A stretch of 64,000 bases of DNA, taken from positions 77,467,757-77,531,756 of the forward strand of contig NC_077238.1 of NCBI RefSeq assembly GCF_947179165.1. Reading direction: 5' to 3'. The notes below the pieces were generated by a model. That model searched no databases and was not told the DNA's origin. It saw only the letters and a list, made by a program, of their open reading frames with translations. A program made the translations under genes and the position numbers. Below, piece by piece: positions 1 to 11,214 of the stretch (position 1 is the stretch's first letter; each line of letters begins with the position of its first letter). Source of the stretch: Solanum dulcamara. Lineage: Eukaryota > Streptophyta > Magnoliopsida > Solanales > Solanaceae.

Positions 1-409
1 TCCAAAACTAACCGTGCTAATGGAATTTTCATCCGAGCGCGTTTTCTAATAATGTTGACCAAAGTCAACTATAGGCCAGATTTCAAAGGCTAAAACACCA
101 AATGGCCCCAAACTACCACTGAATGCCTCGATACTTGTGTTAACCACACTATTAGCCTAATTTGGCCATTCCGGAGTTGATGGAACTGTTAGAATTTCGT
201 TCTGAGGTCGTTTACCAAATATTATGATAGAAATCAACTTTTCAAGTTTCAAAAGCTCCAAAATAGGGAAACAGGCCTAAAAGCAAAACGAACGACCAGG
301 CGACCGAACAGTCAGTACCAGCAAGTCATAAATGATTTGGAGTCACTATAGAAACGCTCTAAACGACGAAATGAATGCATTTATTCAGAAATGACCTGAA
401 GGATCATTA
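1..409 (-). mobile_element. Truncated LTR of a gypsy-like retrotransposon
   Basis: Read on the minus strand, the segment begins near 409 with 'gtaatgatccttcaggtcat', the style in which many Solanaceae Ty3/gypsy LTRs begin (TGTAATGAC..., recalled from general familiarity). It then runs leftward without coding potential to the window edge. The base composition (GC-richer, with phrases such as 'ccattccggagttgatgg') differs from the AT-rich DNA that follows. No second LTR, primer site or target duplication is visible, so this may be a solo or truncated LTR cut by the window edge. Confidence 0.5.
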
Positions 410-1290
410 CCCCTACTTTCCCTTTCCATGTTAAACCTGTATGTTCACTTTAGCTTTTTAGAAATCAAAATAATGAATGTTTTCTCCGCATTTTTTTCAA
501 ACTAGTTTACCAATTATATATGATGTGATAGGATAAAGACCACTACAGACGGTTAATATTTTCCATTTTGGGAAAAGATAGGAGCTCATTGGTGATAATC
601 TAATTGTTGATTTCAACCTAGATCATTGAAGTAATGATCCTCTAATACCCCGTGATAATTACAATCAACTTTAGAGGGAGTTTTTACCATAGAGATTTTG
701 ACTCAAAATAAATACTTGATTATAGAACTGGGAATATCATAAGCTTATGGGTATTCTAATTCTATAATTTATTTCAAGGTTTGACTAATTTAGTCGGGGT
801 TTAAATTCTTGTTGACTTTGAATTCTTGTGCATCAATGGATAGTATTATACCAATTTTAGAAAATATATACATAAAATATCTAGTTTTAAGGAGAAACGA
901 CGAGTCACGTGTAGGACTTCTAACTTCTTTCTTTTCCTGCATGTAGTAAAGCTTCTTATGAAGTGTTTTTTAAATAAAAAAAATTTCATAGAACCTTTAG
1001 CAATTAAAGGAACTTTTTGAAACTTGCGATATAAAAGAGAAAATAATATGACTAATCATTTCACGTAAATTAAAACAGAATGAGTACATACATACACAAG
1101 TTAAGTGATGCTTCACCACAGCTTGACTGACAGGAAATTAAAAACATAATTCGTGAAACATTTTTACTAGAAAAAATAAAGAGAAATATGACTAACCCAA
1201 AGAACCAAAAAAAAGAAGAAGTTCACAAGCTACGTGAACTAGCACATTATTTTTGACATACTACTCTTTATTGTGTAGAGTCCAAATTAC
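410..1290. other. AT-rich intergenic stretch, no gene seen
   Basis: No reading frame of interest. The right part (about 1066-1290) is the 3' flank of the small gene that follows. It is recognisably similar to the same flank of its paralogue at about 16290-16450: both carry 'gcttcacc.cagcttg' followed by 'gacaggaaa'. The copied unit was therefore larger than the coding region. Confidence 0.5.
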
Positions 1291-1295
1291 TACTG

Positions 1296-1514
1296 TTAAT
1301 TTTCACCTAAGTTCTCATTAGATTCACGTGTCACAAAGCCACCAGGGTAAATTTTCTTACCCTTACAACGTTTACCATCCACGGTTAATTTTTTGGCTGT
1401 TCCACCCTCATTTTTACTACTTTGAGCATTTTTCTCCTCCATTTTCTTCGACTTCTCTTTTAGGCGTTTCTGTTGTACGTAAAGATGTGCATAGTTTACT
1501 CCCATGGATGCCAT
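1296..1514 (-). CDS. Small lysine-rich protein, family member A (72 aa, unknown function)
   Basis: An intronless 72-residue frame that I do not recognise. It is treated as real because two further copies in this window (16453-16671 and the broken one at 18675-18882) keep the same start (MASMGVNYAHL.VQQKRLKEK), the same middle (SSKNEGG..KKL..DGK) and the same end block (KGKKIYPGGF), and because all three have the same TATA box at a similar distance. The N-terminal third is a likely amphipathic, basic helix. The middle is polar and probably disordered. There is no signal peptide, membrane segment or cysteine pattern. The start is the ATG at 1514, shared by the paralogues. The product would be small, basic and intracellular. 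A short regulatory peptide or a stress-induced small protein are possibilities, but nothing in the sequence assigns a role. Confidence 0.6.
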   Translation of the reverse strand: MASMGVNYAHLYVQQKRLKEKSKKMEEKNAQSSKNEGGTAKKLTVDGKRCKGKKIYPGGFVTRESNENLGEN

Positions 1515-1612
1515 AATTTTGAATGTTTATACTAAGAAAAATATTGCTAAATGTTTGAAATAATGTGTGATTGCTTAATTACTTGATGTTTGAGAAAACC
1601 ATAAGCAAGGGA

Positions 1613-1619
1613 ATTTATA
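1613..1619 (-). promoter_or_regulatory. TATA box of small gene A
   Basis: On the minus strand 'ctctataaattccc' lies about 100 bp upstream of the ATG at 1514. The same string sits upstream of both paralogues (near 16775 and 18967), so the core promoter was copied with the gene and kept. Confidence 0.6.
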
Positions 1620-2041
1620 GAGGGGCTTTCTAGCCTTTGTAAGCAACCAATGCAATAGTGCAATTTTTTTAAAAAAATTTGGGTGGCTAATGGTGATCAT
1701 TAGGTTATAATATTAATTAAACATGACGGTTTAGATAATGACATTAATGAAGAGAATGCTAATGGTGCATTTAGCTTTTGACATTAATGGAATTAGCTGT
1801 CAGACTTCTCTAGCAACTAATGTAACAATTTAGATAATGTTTAAGACTTCTCTTCAACACAATAGACTGTTTAATTATCTCTTTAAGAAAAAATAATAAG
1901 AAAAAGAGAAAAACTTAGGTCAAGGTAAGTGATGAGGATGAACATTATTTTTGTAATTAGACATCAAGACCAAATGGCAGTACAAATATCAAAAGGAAAA
2001 ATTACTTGATTGAGTGCTTTTTAAAAATTAATTACTTATTT

Positions 2042-2320
2042 TAGCGATATTTTTTATTTATTACTATTTATAGCAATACTATGATAAATCTACACTTGTA
2101 TAAAAAGTGAATTATGCATAGAATATAAATGTATTATAAGTCTATTAAAGTATGTGATACATGTATTATTCATCTATAAAACTTGTATTATATATGTTTT
2201 ATAAATAGTTCTCTGCAATATGTAACTGTATTATAAATGTATTATAAGTGGTCAGTGATTTTTTTTATTGCTATAGATGATAAATATTTTCTTAATATTG
2301 TATATTTATATAAGTTTCCC
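2042..2320. repeat. Local direct repeat, copy 1
   Basis: Diverged direct repeat of 2488-2830. Both run from 'tttttatttatta.tattta' through 'aagtgaattatgcat' and 'ataaatgtatta' to 'gataaatattttcttaatat' and 'taagtttc.cat'. It looks like two copies of one AT-rich MITE-like element. Clear terminal inverted repeats or target duplications were not found. Confidence 0.55.
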
Positions 2321-2487
2321 ATATCAAAAATACATTTCATCTAGTATTTTCATGGGTCAATGTTGGATATTGCCATGGGCCCATTTGGGCTGCTGGGTTA
2401 ACTTCGGCGTAATTTATATAGGAAAAATTACTATATGAATTAACTTCGGCGTAATTCAAATAGGATAATATTTTTAATAAATAATTA

Positions 2488-2830
2488 TTGATTCTATTGA
2501 TACTTTTTATTTATTATCATTTATAGCAATATTATGATGAATATATTAAGTATTAAAAGTGAATTATGCATGCAATATAAATGTATCATAAGTGTTTTAA
2601 AATATATTATGGTTGTTTGGTGAGAAATTGACACAATATAATGTATTAAAATATGTGATAAATGTATTATCCGTAAATAAAATTTGTATTATACGTGTTT
2701 TATAAATTGTTCTCTCTAATATGTATTAAAATTGAATCATAAATGTATTATAAGTGCCTAGTGAAAAAAATGTTATTTCTATAGATGGTAAATATTTTCT
2801 TAATATAACATATCTATGTAAGTTTCTCAT
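2488..2830. repeat. Local direct repeat, copy 2
   Basis: Second, somewhat longer copy of the 2042-2320 block, with an extra segment around 2590-2640 that the first copy lacks. Confidence 0.55.
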
Positions 2831-2982
2831 TCATGTATCAGACAATCATTAAAATCACTCTTCTCCTCAAAATTGTTGGTCTTTAATTTTTTTTCCTTCA
2901 AATATTTAAGTAACAAAAAGATGGCCAAAAAATATCCCTCATAGCGAAAAACATTCACAATGCATAAGTTCAATTAAAGTTA

Positions 2983-4998
2983 TGTCACATTTCGGGAGGG
3001 TACCTTAGGCGTGGCCGACACTCAAAATCCAATACTGGCTCTCAAGCGAACTACTTGGCCAGATCACATATCTGTTTATTTATTTAGTCAGCGGAAGACT
3101 TAAAATAAAGATACAAATAGGTGGGCAATTCCAATCAACAATCTAACTCAAGAAAGAAATGTCATATGCCAACAAATAAAACTCCAATCTATGTCATGAG
3201 AATAGTATGACATGAACAATTCAAGGAATAAGAAAACTCAATCAACCCATCAATATCTAGTGTATGAAGCCTCTATCATTACTATCTAAATGATGTCAAT
3301 GACAGGTTTATGGCTACCCTAATCAGAATGAAAAGACTAACCTCAAAGCAAGAATAACATAAGTGGTATCCTTTGAATGTAGGGGAGGACTCACAAATAA
3401 GCTGAGTGTGAACAGATCCTCAACGGTGCACATGTTGATGATCTCTAAAACATGTCTCTGCATTATTAAACGATGCAGGTCCAAATGGACATCAGTATGT
3501 GGAATGTACGAGTATGTAATATGGTAGAATGAAACATGCATAAGGTAGAATAACATTAACTCAAGTAACTCAATCAAGAATAAGGAACTAAATCAGGATG
3601 TTATAAGCCTTAAAGCAAGAGTAAGGTTTAGATAGAGACCAATCTTATACAATTCAATCCAATCAGAATACTATCAAGACCTATATGAGAGTTTCTCTTA
3701 TCCGACAACAATCACTTATGAGCCGGTGATCGTACAACAAGCTCATTGTTGTTGCCGCAACCGTTCAATATTTTGCCAGGATAACGGATAAATAAACCAA
3801 TCATGGATCCAACAATCAATCAAGACTCAATCCTCTCATACGTTTAGCTACGTAGTTATTGAATTCGAGTTATTACTTACTCTTACCTAATTCGGTGCTC
3901 GATACTCCTCCCAAGACTCAATGCTCATAATACAATCAAACCAATCAATAAGTCTCATATAGACTTTTATCAGTTCATCAGTTATATCCAATCAATCCTT
4001 TCAATCAATAAATTATTCAATCATTTCCAATCATGTAAGAGTAGTTGGACAATCATTTATGAAAACATTCAGTTGAGACCATTCAATTGGGTTCAATTTT
4101 GAAGATATAAAGGACTATCGAGTTTCATCATGCTCACATCCCAATCACAATCATACATTCACAAGTTCAAGGCTCTAGACTCAATCCCTAGGCGTATACA
4201 TTCAATATTAGTCAAAATACTATTAGGGTTTATGAAATAAGTAGTTTAAATTATTTTTTCAAGAAACAAGTTCGTAGAAAATATCAATAACGCAATGCTA
4301 TGTAAAATATGTTAAATTTAAGGAAATTCTCAAAAAACACAATCATGGGCATTCAACTTATTCACAAATCAACCTATCACAATCATGGGAACATGGAAGA
4401 ACAAGGTTTATGCTTTAGTTTAGCCTTACATACCTGGAATGAAGACAGACAATCAAACTGGCAAGATTCTGGCTTGAAATCCTTGAACCCTAGCACTTTC
4501 AACTCTCTTTAGCCCTAGTTTCTTTTGCTTGAATGTGTAAAAACTAAGAAATGGGTTTCAAAACCCTTATAAAGTCGAAAATGGCCTATATCAATCATGG
4601 ATTAATTATAGGATGGGTAGGGAAAACACCGGAATGCCACTCACTGAAACTAAAAAATATACGAAAAAATTACACATAAATAGCATTTTACGAGTGTGTT
4701 TTATGAAGAAAATGTAAATCGTATTCAACGAATGTGTTTATGAAGAAAAGATAAAATGAACTATGTTGGGGCAGGTCCGCGATGCGGACCTATGGCGCAC
4801 TCTTCTGGAAATGTAAGTTTACCCCAAAAAATTATTTTTTGATTCGGTTGGCCTAAAATTCAATCGAGGCCACTTTCCCATATAATTTTTCCCTCTGATC
4901 AATATTCCAACCTCGGATTGATCAAATAAATTACAGATGATACGTTATGTGAGTGCGCTATCCTTTAGGGATATTTTGATAATTTCTGGGATATAACA
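2983..4998 (-). repeat. 3' LTR of the non-autonomous element
   Basis: Starts tgtcacattt and ends ggatataaca on the plus strand. Its outer ~300 bp match 8485-8760 and its inner ~300 bp match 10140-10432 of the other LTR. The central part (about 3290-4680) has no counterpart in the other LTR. Confidence 0.75.
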
Positions 4999-5000
4999 AT

Positions 5001-5011
5001 ATCTCCCCCTT
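5001..5011 (-). other. Polypurine tract
   Basis: Minus-strand AAGGGGGAGAT sits two bases inside the 3' LTR edge. It is preceded on the minus strand by 'ttcaaggacgaatgatccc', the wording typical of the end of Tekay/Del-type internal regions, although no coding sequence remains before it. Confidence 0.65.
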
Positions 5012-8000
5012 GGGATCATTCGTCCTTGAATAATGACCAATCTAGGAAATTATAGAAGGCACGAGCGCAATTCAAGAACTTAGATACTTAAAAAATCAAC
5101 TCATCATTACTCGAACTCAAGAATACTCATCATCCACTTAAACTCGGAATGAACATCAACTCTAAGATAGGAAAAATGAATATTACCATCAATATCATCA
5201 TTGGAAGGCACGAATGTAATGCAAGAACTCAAAAACTCAAGTTCATGAATAACTCACTCAATTATTCAAACTCAAGAAGGTACTATCTTAGAGATAAGAA
5301 TAAGAGAATTACCTTCAACATCATCACTGAAGCAAAAAATGAGAGGAGGGCTATAATCTCCAACGTTTCCATCGAAACTTCTCATAACTTTGGGAAAGAG
5401 GCTTATGAGTATGGACACTATGAATTAAGTGACATGACCGATACCTTTCGAGCTTAAATACTCTTCTTTTTACATATAACTCTTTCTCGACTGCAACTCA
5501 TAACTCCCACAAGGATACATATGACTAACTTCACCAAGGCCTAGGACTCCAAGTCTAACTGCATGCTCTTATTATGTTCAAGCATAATTCTAAGTCACAG
5601 GGCATTACACATAATATAATTATGCTAATCTAGACCACAAGCTTCATGTTATATACCTCTATAAAGAACCTCATCTCAAGAGTACTACTCTTTTTCATTA
5701 CATTCAACCAACCTCGAGTCCAAATCAAGAAGCACCTAATGCATCGTGCACTCATCCATATGCTATCAATACCATATTTAAGCCTAGTTCTATAATCATC
5801 CCAATACCCTTACTTGAAACCCTCAACAAGAAATCATCAATAGCCTACTACAATCACTTACATAATGACCACCACACATGCAAGCCTATCATTCTAACCA
5901 CTTTATGAATTCTATAAAGTTAACATCCCTTAAGAATTCTCATGTCAATATTAGTATCTCTACGCCGACAATTGCATTAACTTCTACCGAGAGGTACATC
6001 AAAATACTCTTACTTATCTATTTCACACAACAAGATCCCATCTCGATCTTCCTCTATGTCTATAAAAATAAATGGAATAAGCACACCATAACTATCATAA
6101 TAAGAAACACCCACTCTGTCTCAACTGCCACTACTCATCTACTACCATCAATATTGCTATCAAAATTGAAAATAAAGGATCACTAGAAGGGCTTAGAGCT
6201 ACAGATCATAAGCATGATTCATTCAAGAAATTTGATCTGAGAACATTCATAATGTAACATGATCTCACCAGCCTTTTTAGGCCTATCATGGGTTTATAAA
6301 ATTGATCATACTCCAAAATATGAAAGTATCTATTATGTCCCATATAACATACGGCTGAAAATTTGTATATTCAAGGAATAAGATCGAGATCGCTGAAGAA
6401 AGTTACCACTTCTCACTTTAGAAACTAAGCATGAACATGAATTAGTACATGGGTATGGGCCACGAGTATGGCTCTCATGCACAGGGCAGGTATAGGGTAT
6501 CACCTCGACTGCAGTATAAGAAATGTAAGAGATGGAAACACACTGATGTATCATCCTGGTCAACTCAACTCATCACTTCTTAAAACTCAAGACCCACTTT
6601 GGTTCATTACCTTATCATCTCCTCCTTAGCTCGAAGGTCACTACTCTGAGCTTGCGGAATGATTCTCTACACTTAGCTATAAGCACACTGCTCTACACGG
6701 TTGAGTATCATGATTCACAAGTACAATTAAACTCTCCAGTTGTACTATATCCGAAGATACCAAACTGCTTCTGGAGCCTCATTATAAGATACTTTCCTTA
6801 ACTTCCTTCTATATTTTAGGCATCCTTCTATACATGCTGCTCTTATTGGCTTACACATCCACTTTCTCTAACTCTTATAATCTAACCTCTTCTCTTTAGC
6901 CTGCTAACACTCATCTTCTAGGTTCACATATTCCTAACTTAGTTGAAGGAAACTTGAACTATAACAGAAGACTCATTATTATCTATATACAACTTCCTTC
7001 GAACCAATTCTTATGGATACTAAATAGAAAGAAAAACTCACATCCAGCCTTCTCCACATTAGCAACTAAAGGATACTAACTAGTCACCCAAAATAACTCA
7101 TAAAATTAGAGCCTCATACAACTTTATAGTATCTCGGATACACATCTTAAGTCTCTTCTTACCAAATGACTTAGCCTCAATTCACTATTTACATCTGAGG
7201 GTCGCATACCCCCCATTCGTAGCACACACTTCTCGCAAGTTAATATCTTAATCTCTCGCATAAGCCATGTCAAGCCTACTAAATCAAATCTTAAAACTAT
7301 CACTATCACACTCATAATGCTAGTCGTTCTTTCTTCATTCTACTCATCTTAAATTCAAGCTTAGGGTCTAGTACTAACACGCATATCACTACTCACATAC
7401 TATATGAACTTACAAGTACTAGGTGAAATTAAGAAAACACTCTCCTACTAAGACCTCATGATAAGTAATTGATCCTCGTCTCACTGTTTGTCTAATTACA
7501 ATTTATTGCCTTGTCTCCTTTCACAGCCTAAGTACTATTTACCCATTCATTACACTTTATTGCCTAGATATATTCATCTCTCTCTTAATAACATAGAGCT
7601 CTCTCTTCAAAATCATAATCTTAGCTTAGATCTATCATCTCATGACAACTCCTCTCTTCCGTTCAACACCTATACTAGGTCTTTACTAACAAAAAGACAC
7701 CTTAACATAAAACTTCTCTCATGGTTCAAGTGTACTCTAGCTCATCCTGACTAACAACTCTTCTTCTATCTTCCATCATGAAAGTTAGACGATACTTACG
7801 AATCTTTAGTCAAAGCCAAAGAAACTTGATTTCTAACCAATTGCTTACCTTACAAATACATAACTCTAGTAATATACCTCAACAAACCACTCTTCTCACT
7901 ATTTGGTTTCTACTCCTCCAACTCCATCTTTCTAGCTTCAGGATAATTCTACCAATTATAGCTTACAATACCTCAAATCACATTCTCTCGGGTGGTAACA

Positions 8001-8468
8001 CTAAGTAATTTGAGATACCACTTCCCTCTCACAGATGATATCTGAAGCAAGGTTTATGGAAAAGAGTTTGGGAGTACATCTTGCTTTGGCTCAATGCATG
8101 ATTCAAGTGAATAAGAGTGCATTCTTTCGAATCAATAGACTTAAGCACACTAATCGGCTCTTCTCGAGCTTGGTGTCATCTCTTTACTCTCTGAATACTT
8201 TATTTGAAAGTAACCCATCAATAACAATCTAAGCTTTACTGTTCCAACCACGAGTATGATAGGTAGTCAGACGAATTTGAGCAACGCACAAATTAGAAGG
8301 AAACTTTTATAGAGTTAAACTCTACTGTACGAATTCAGAATATAAAAGAACTGAAAAAATTTCTAATATCCTATAACATCCTGATTATAAGTGTGGTGCA
8401 CAACACACCCATAAGCAAGACTCTACTAGACATGGCTTCATAGACTTCCTAGGACTTTTGAAATTTGT
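5012..8468 (-). other. Interior of the non-autonomous element, no coding domain
   Basis: About 3.5 kb of AC/T-rich DNA with only short random frames (up to 102 codons at 5149-5457 and 5878-6186). None shows a retroelement motif or similarity I can recognise. Confidence 0.6.
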
Positions 8469-8480
8469 GCTCTGATACTA
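8469..8480 (-). other. Primer binding site (initiator tRNA-Met type)
   Basis: Plus strand gctctgatacta; minus strand TAGTATCAGAGC. It is directly inside the 5' LTR and one base different from the perfect site in the chromovirus at 50076-50087. Confidence 0.7.
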
Positions 8481-8484
8481 AGTT

Positions 8485-10432
8485 TGTCATGCCTCGGGTG
8501 GGTACCCTAGATGTGTTCGGCTCTCAGAAACCATTACTGGCTCCCAAGAGAACCACTTGGACTGATCACACATCCGTTCATTTATTTAATCAGCGGAAGA
8601 CTTAAAATAAAGAGATAAATAAGTGGACAATTCCAATCAACAATCTAACTCAAGGAAGAAATGTCATAGGCCAACTAATCAAACTCTAATCTATGTCATG
8701 AGAATAGTCTGACACGAACAATTCAAGGAGTAATCAACCCATCACCCCAATTCCCAATTTGCGATTTGCAATAATAACCAATCGACCCTTCTAACCCAAC
8801 CCCATATACAACATTCCCAGCAACCCATTTCTACATAACACCTATAGCAAACAATACTAATTCCGTCCAAATCCAAGAAACATACTACATACCTACACAA
8901 CAACGTTACAACACCATATATAATAAGGGTATTTTACTTAAATTCCATAGTGAAAAAACCCAATTACAATTTATTTCGACTTTTTTGGTAATTATCCGAA
9001 TTCCTTCTTTTTTTCATATTTCTGATACATTCGAATGACGCTAATACATCGCGATTTGATACATAAGTCTTTTTCATGATACATCGCTAGTTGATACAAA
9101 CAATGGAGGCTAGTTGATATGTAGGTTGAAGACCGAAAATAGGCCGTATACAAAGTGTATACAATCTGATATAAGGATTACATGTGGAAAAGTGGGCAGT
9201 ATACGGTGGTATACATCAAATGTATACACTAGTATACAGCAGCAAATGTGCTTGAATCCATTCCTTTTGTAAATGTATAATTTTTGTTCATTAGAATTGA
9301 CTAGGACATGGATGACAATTGGGCTTAAAGCCCAATATTTGGCAGCAGCAGTAAAAAGGCCCAAATTTCAGTCCAGGCGGACATAAACTGAGATTGGGCC
9401 TATCAGATTTATATCCGATTAAATTTTGAATATTCTTATTGCTTGTTGAATTGCTTAATTATGATTAGTTGTTAACTCTAACTAATTTTTAGATTAATCT
9501 AATTAAATCCCCAAAAGAACTATTTTCTTTTATAAGGTTGCCTTTTTTTTAGATTTTATTGACTATCATTTTTTATTTACCCATATGATTGATCGAAAAT
9601 CCTTTTACTTGTTTGAAAAATGCTTTAAGTTATTATCTTTTTAAAATAGTCAAGTGTTTTCCTATGTAATTATGTTTCGTCAAAGTCTTAACTGTTTCTT
9701 AATTTATTTAAATAAATTAAATTTATTGCTTTATTTTAAATATTTTAAATTTGCTTTTCTCCTTAGTCATTTTGATAGAGTATATTTTCTTTCTAAAATT
9801 ATCTCAAGTAATTCAATTTGATTTATTGCTCAAATAAATTTATTTATTTTACTATGTATAAGTAAATTTACCAAAGTTAGTCAAAAAGTTTTGAAATCGC
9901 CGGATAACCGCGCGTTAGCGGCCACTTTGAATGCTTAACACCTTCTCAAAGTGGAAATAAGAACCTCATACCTTTTTCTCTGAAATTTTAAGACTTAAAT
10001 CTGTTAAGGTCTTTTAAATTAACTTTTCTTAATTTCTTTTAAAAATTAAGTGGCGGCTCTTCTGTTCTAAAATTGTTTTTTTCTCTATAAAGTTGAAATT
10101 AATTTTAAACCGTCTTTTTCCGACATAAGATGAAGAATAAAGTAAATCGGATTCAACGAATGCGTTTTATGAAGAAAAGGTAAAATGAACTATGTTGGGG
10201 CAGGTCCGCGCGGACCTGTCGTGCAGTCTTCTGGAAATGAATTTTGCCCCAAAAATTATCTTTTGATCCGGTTGGCCTAAAATCCAATTGAGACCACTTC
10301 CCCACATGGTTTTTCCCCCTGATCAATATTCCATCCTCGGGTTGGCCAAAAAAGTTAGGGTTGATACATTATGCGAGTGTGCTATCTTTTAGGGATATTT
10401 TGATAATTTTTGAGGTATTACAAGTTATGTCC
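8485..10432 (-). repeat. 5' LTR of the non-autonomous element, centre replaced
   Basis: Ends match the other LTR (8485-8760 and about 10140-10432), but 8760-10130 does not. That middle contains a segment (about 8928-9102) related to the foldback repeat near 27782-27956. It also contains a stretch near 9898-10060 ('gcgcgttagcggccacttt' ... 'aagtggcggctct') that resembles the edge of another gypsy-type retroelement. A nested insertion or ectopic recombination within the LTR is the simplest reading. Confidence 0.7.
8928..9102 (+). repeat. Dispersed copy of the left half of a foldback repeat
   Basis: Closely similar to 27782-27956: the same succession of 'tttacttaaatt.catagtg', 'ggtaattatcc.aattcc', 'tgatacatcgcgatttgata' and 'catgata.atcgctagtt'. 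Only the left arm is present here. Confidence 0.7.
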
Positions 10433-10437
10433 TAAAC

Positions 10438-10860
10438 ATAAGTTTAATGACCCAAGTTATGCCTCCGTAATAAAAGTTCAAGAGCACAATTTATGCTCTA
10501 AGGCAAAACAAATTATGTTCAAGGCACAATTTATATCCTAATACATAAATGCAGTGATACAAGTTATGCCTCAAGGCAAAAGAAATGAAGCTCAAGACAC
10601 TAGTTATGTCCCAAGACATAAACTTAGTGGCCACGATATGCTCCAAGACATAAGTTCAGTGACACAAGTATGCATCCCACATGATATAAATTAGGTTGCA
10701 CAAGTTATTATGTCCCAAGCAGAAAGTTCTCTAATAGTCTTGCATGCAAATAAGATATTACAGAACTTATGCCCCATGGTAAATATTCTCTAAAAAGTCA
10801 TGCCTTGCAAAATTAGTTAAGCCTAGCGAATTTAGTTCATAATTAAGGAGACTTTACCTC
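10438..10860. repeat. Degenerate minisatellite-like tract
   Basis: About 400 bp built from loose repeats around 'caagttatg.c..aa.' and 'aagacataa.ttcagtgaca', with intervals of roughly 20-45 bp and much divergence. No gene is present. Confidence 0.5.
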
Positions 10861-10970
10861 GCAGATTTTCATTAAATGAGCAGCACTAGTAGCAAAAATT
10901 AAAGATCACGAATTAAAGACCCCCCTCAAATAGGGGCAGTTCGTACAAAAACTTATCTAACATATCCAAC

Positions 10971-11214
10971 TAGCCTTTGAACACAAATTTTGTTTTAGAT
11001 ATTGAAAATTTTTCTTCATAATATTTTTAGGTTTCAAAAACTGGCTTAGACTAGTTTTTGTGAAAAATTTCATTTTCACTCACAAAACTTCAAATATTTT
11101 TCAAGTGAAATGCATGTCCAAACGATATTTCAAGTTCCAAAAACACAACTTCAAAAACTCAAATTTTCAATTTTCAAGTTTCAACTTCAAAATTGTATGA
11201 TCAAACAGGAGCTC
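10971..11214. mobile_element. MITE-like element (probable)
   Basis: AT-rich 240-bp segment with the phrases common to a Solanaceae MITE type ('gcatgtccaaacgatatttc', 'tatgatcaaacaggagct'). The ends 'tagcctttgaacacaaa' and 'aattgtatgatcaaacagg' are weakly inverted. No certain target duplication was found. Confidence 0.35.

Larger units (their letters stand above)
1680..2977. other. AT-rich intergenic stretch with a local repeat pair
   Basis: No gene seen. The main content is the repeated block annotated separately at 2042-2320 and 2488-2830. The rest is low-complexity AT-rich DNA. Confidence 0.5.
2983..10432 (-). mobile_element. Non-autonomous LTR retrotransposon (LARD-like), minus strand
   Basis: A complete element bounded by the 5-bp target duplication agtta (2978-2982 and 10433-10437). 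Both LTRs begin and end TG...CA: 2983-4998 is the 3' LTR and 8485-10432 the 5' LTR, because the element reads on the minus strand. Inside the 5' LTR edge (8469-8480) is a primer binding site complementary to initiator tRNA-Met with one mismatch (TAGTATCAGAGC against the usual TGGTATCAGAGC). Next to the 3' LTR (5001-5011) is a polypurine tract, AAGGGGGAGAT. The 3.5 kb interior has no gag, protease, RT or integrase motif in any frame, so the element must have depended on another for movement. The LTRs have diverged and the middle of the 5' LTR has been replaced by foreign sequence, so the insertion is old. Confidence 0.8.

Noticed and set aside
5149..8232. Several 60-100 codon frames inside the non-autonomous LTR element
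   Set aside because: None has retroelement motifs or repeated support. They lie in decayed non-coding interior sequence.
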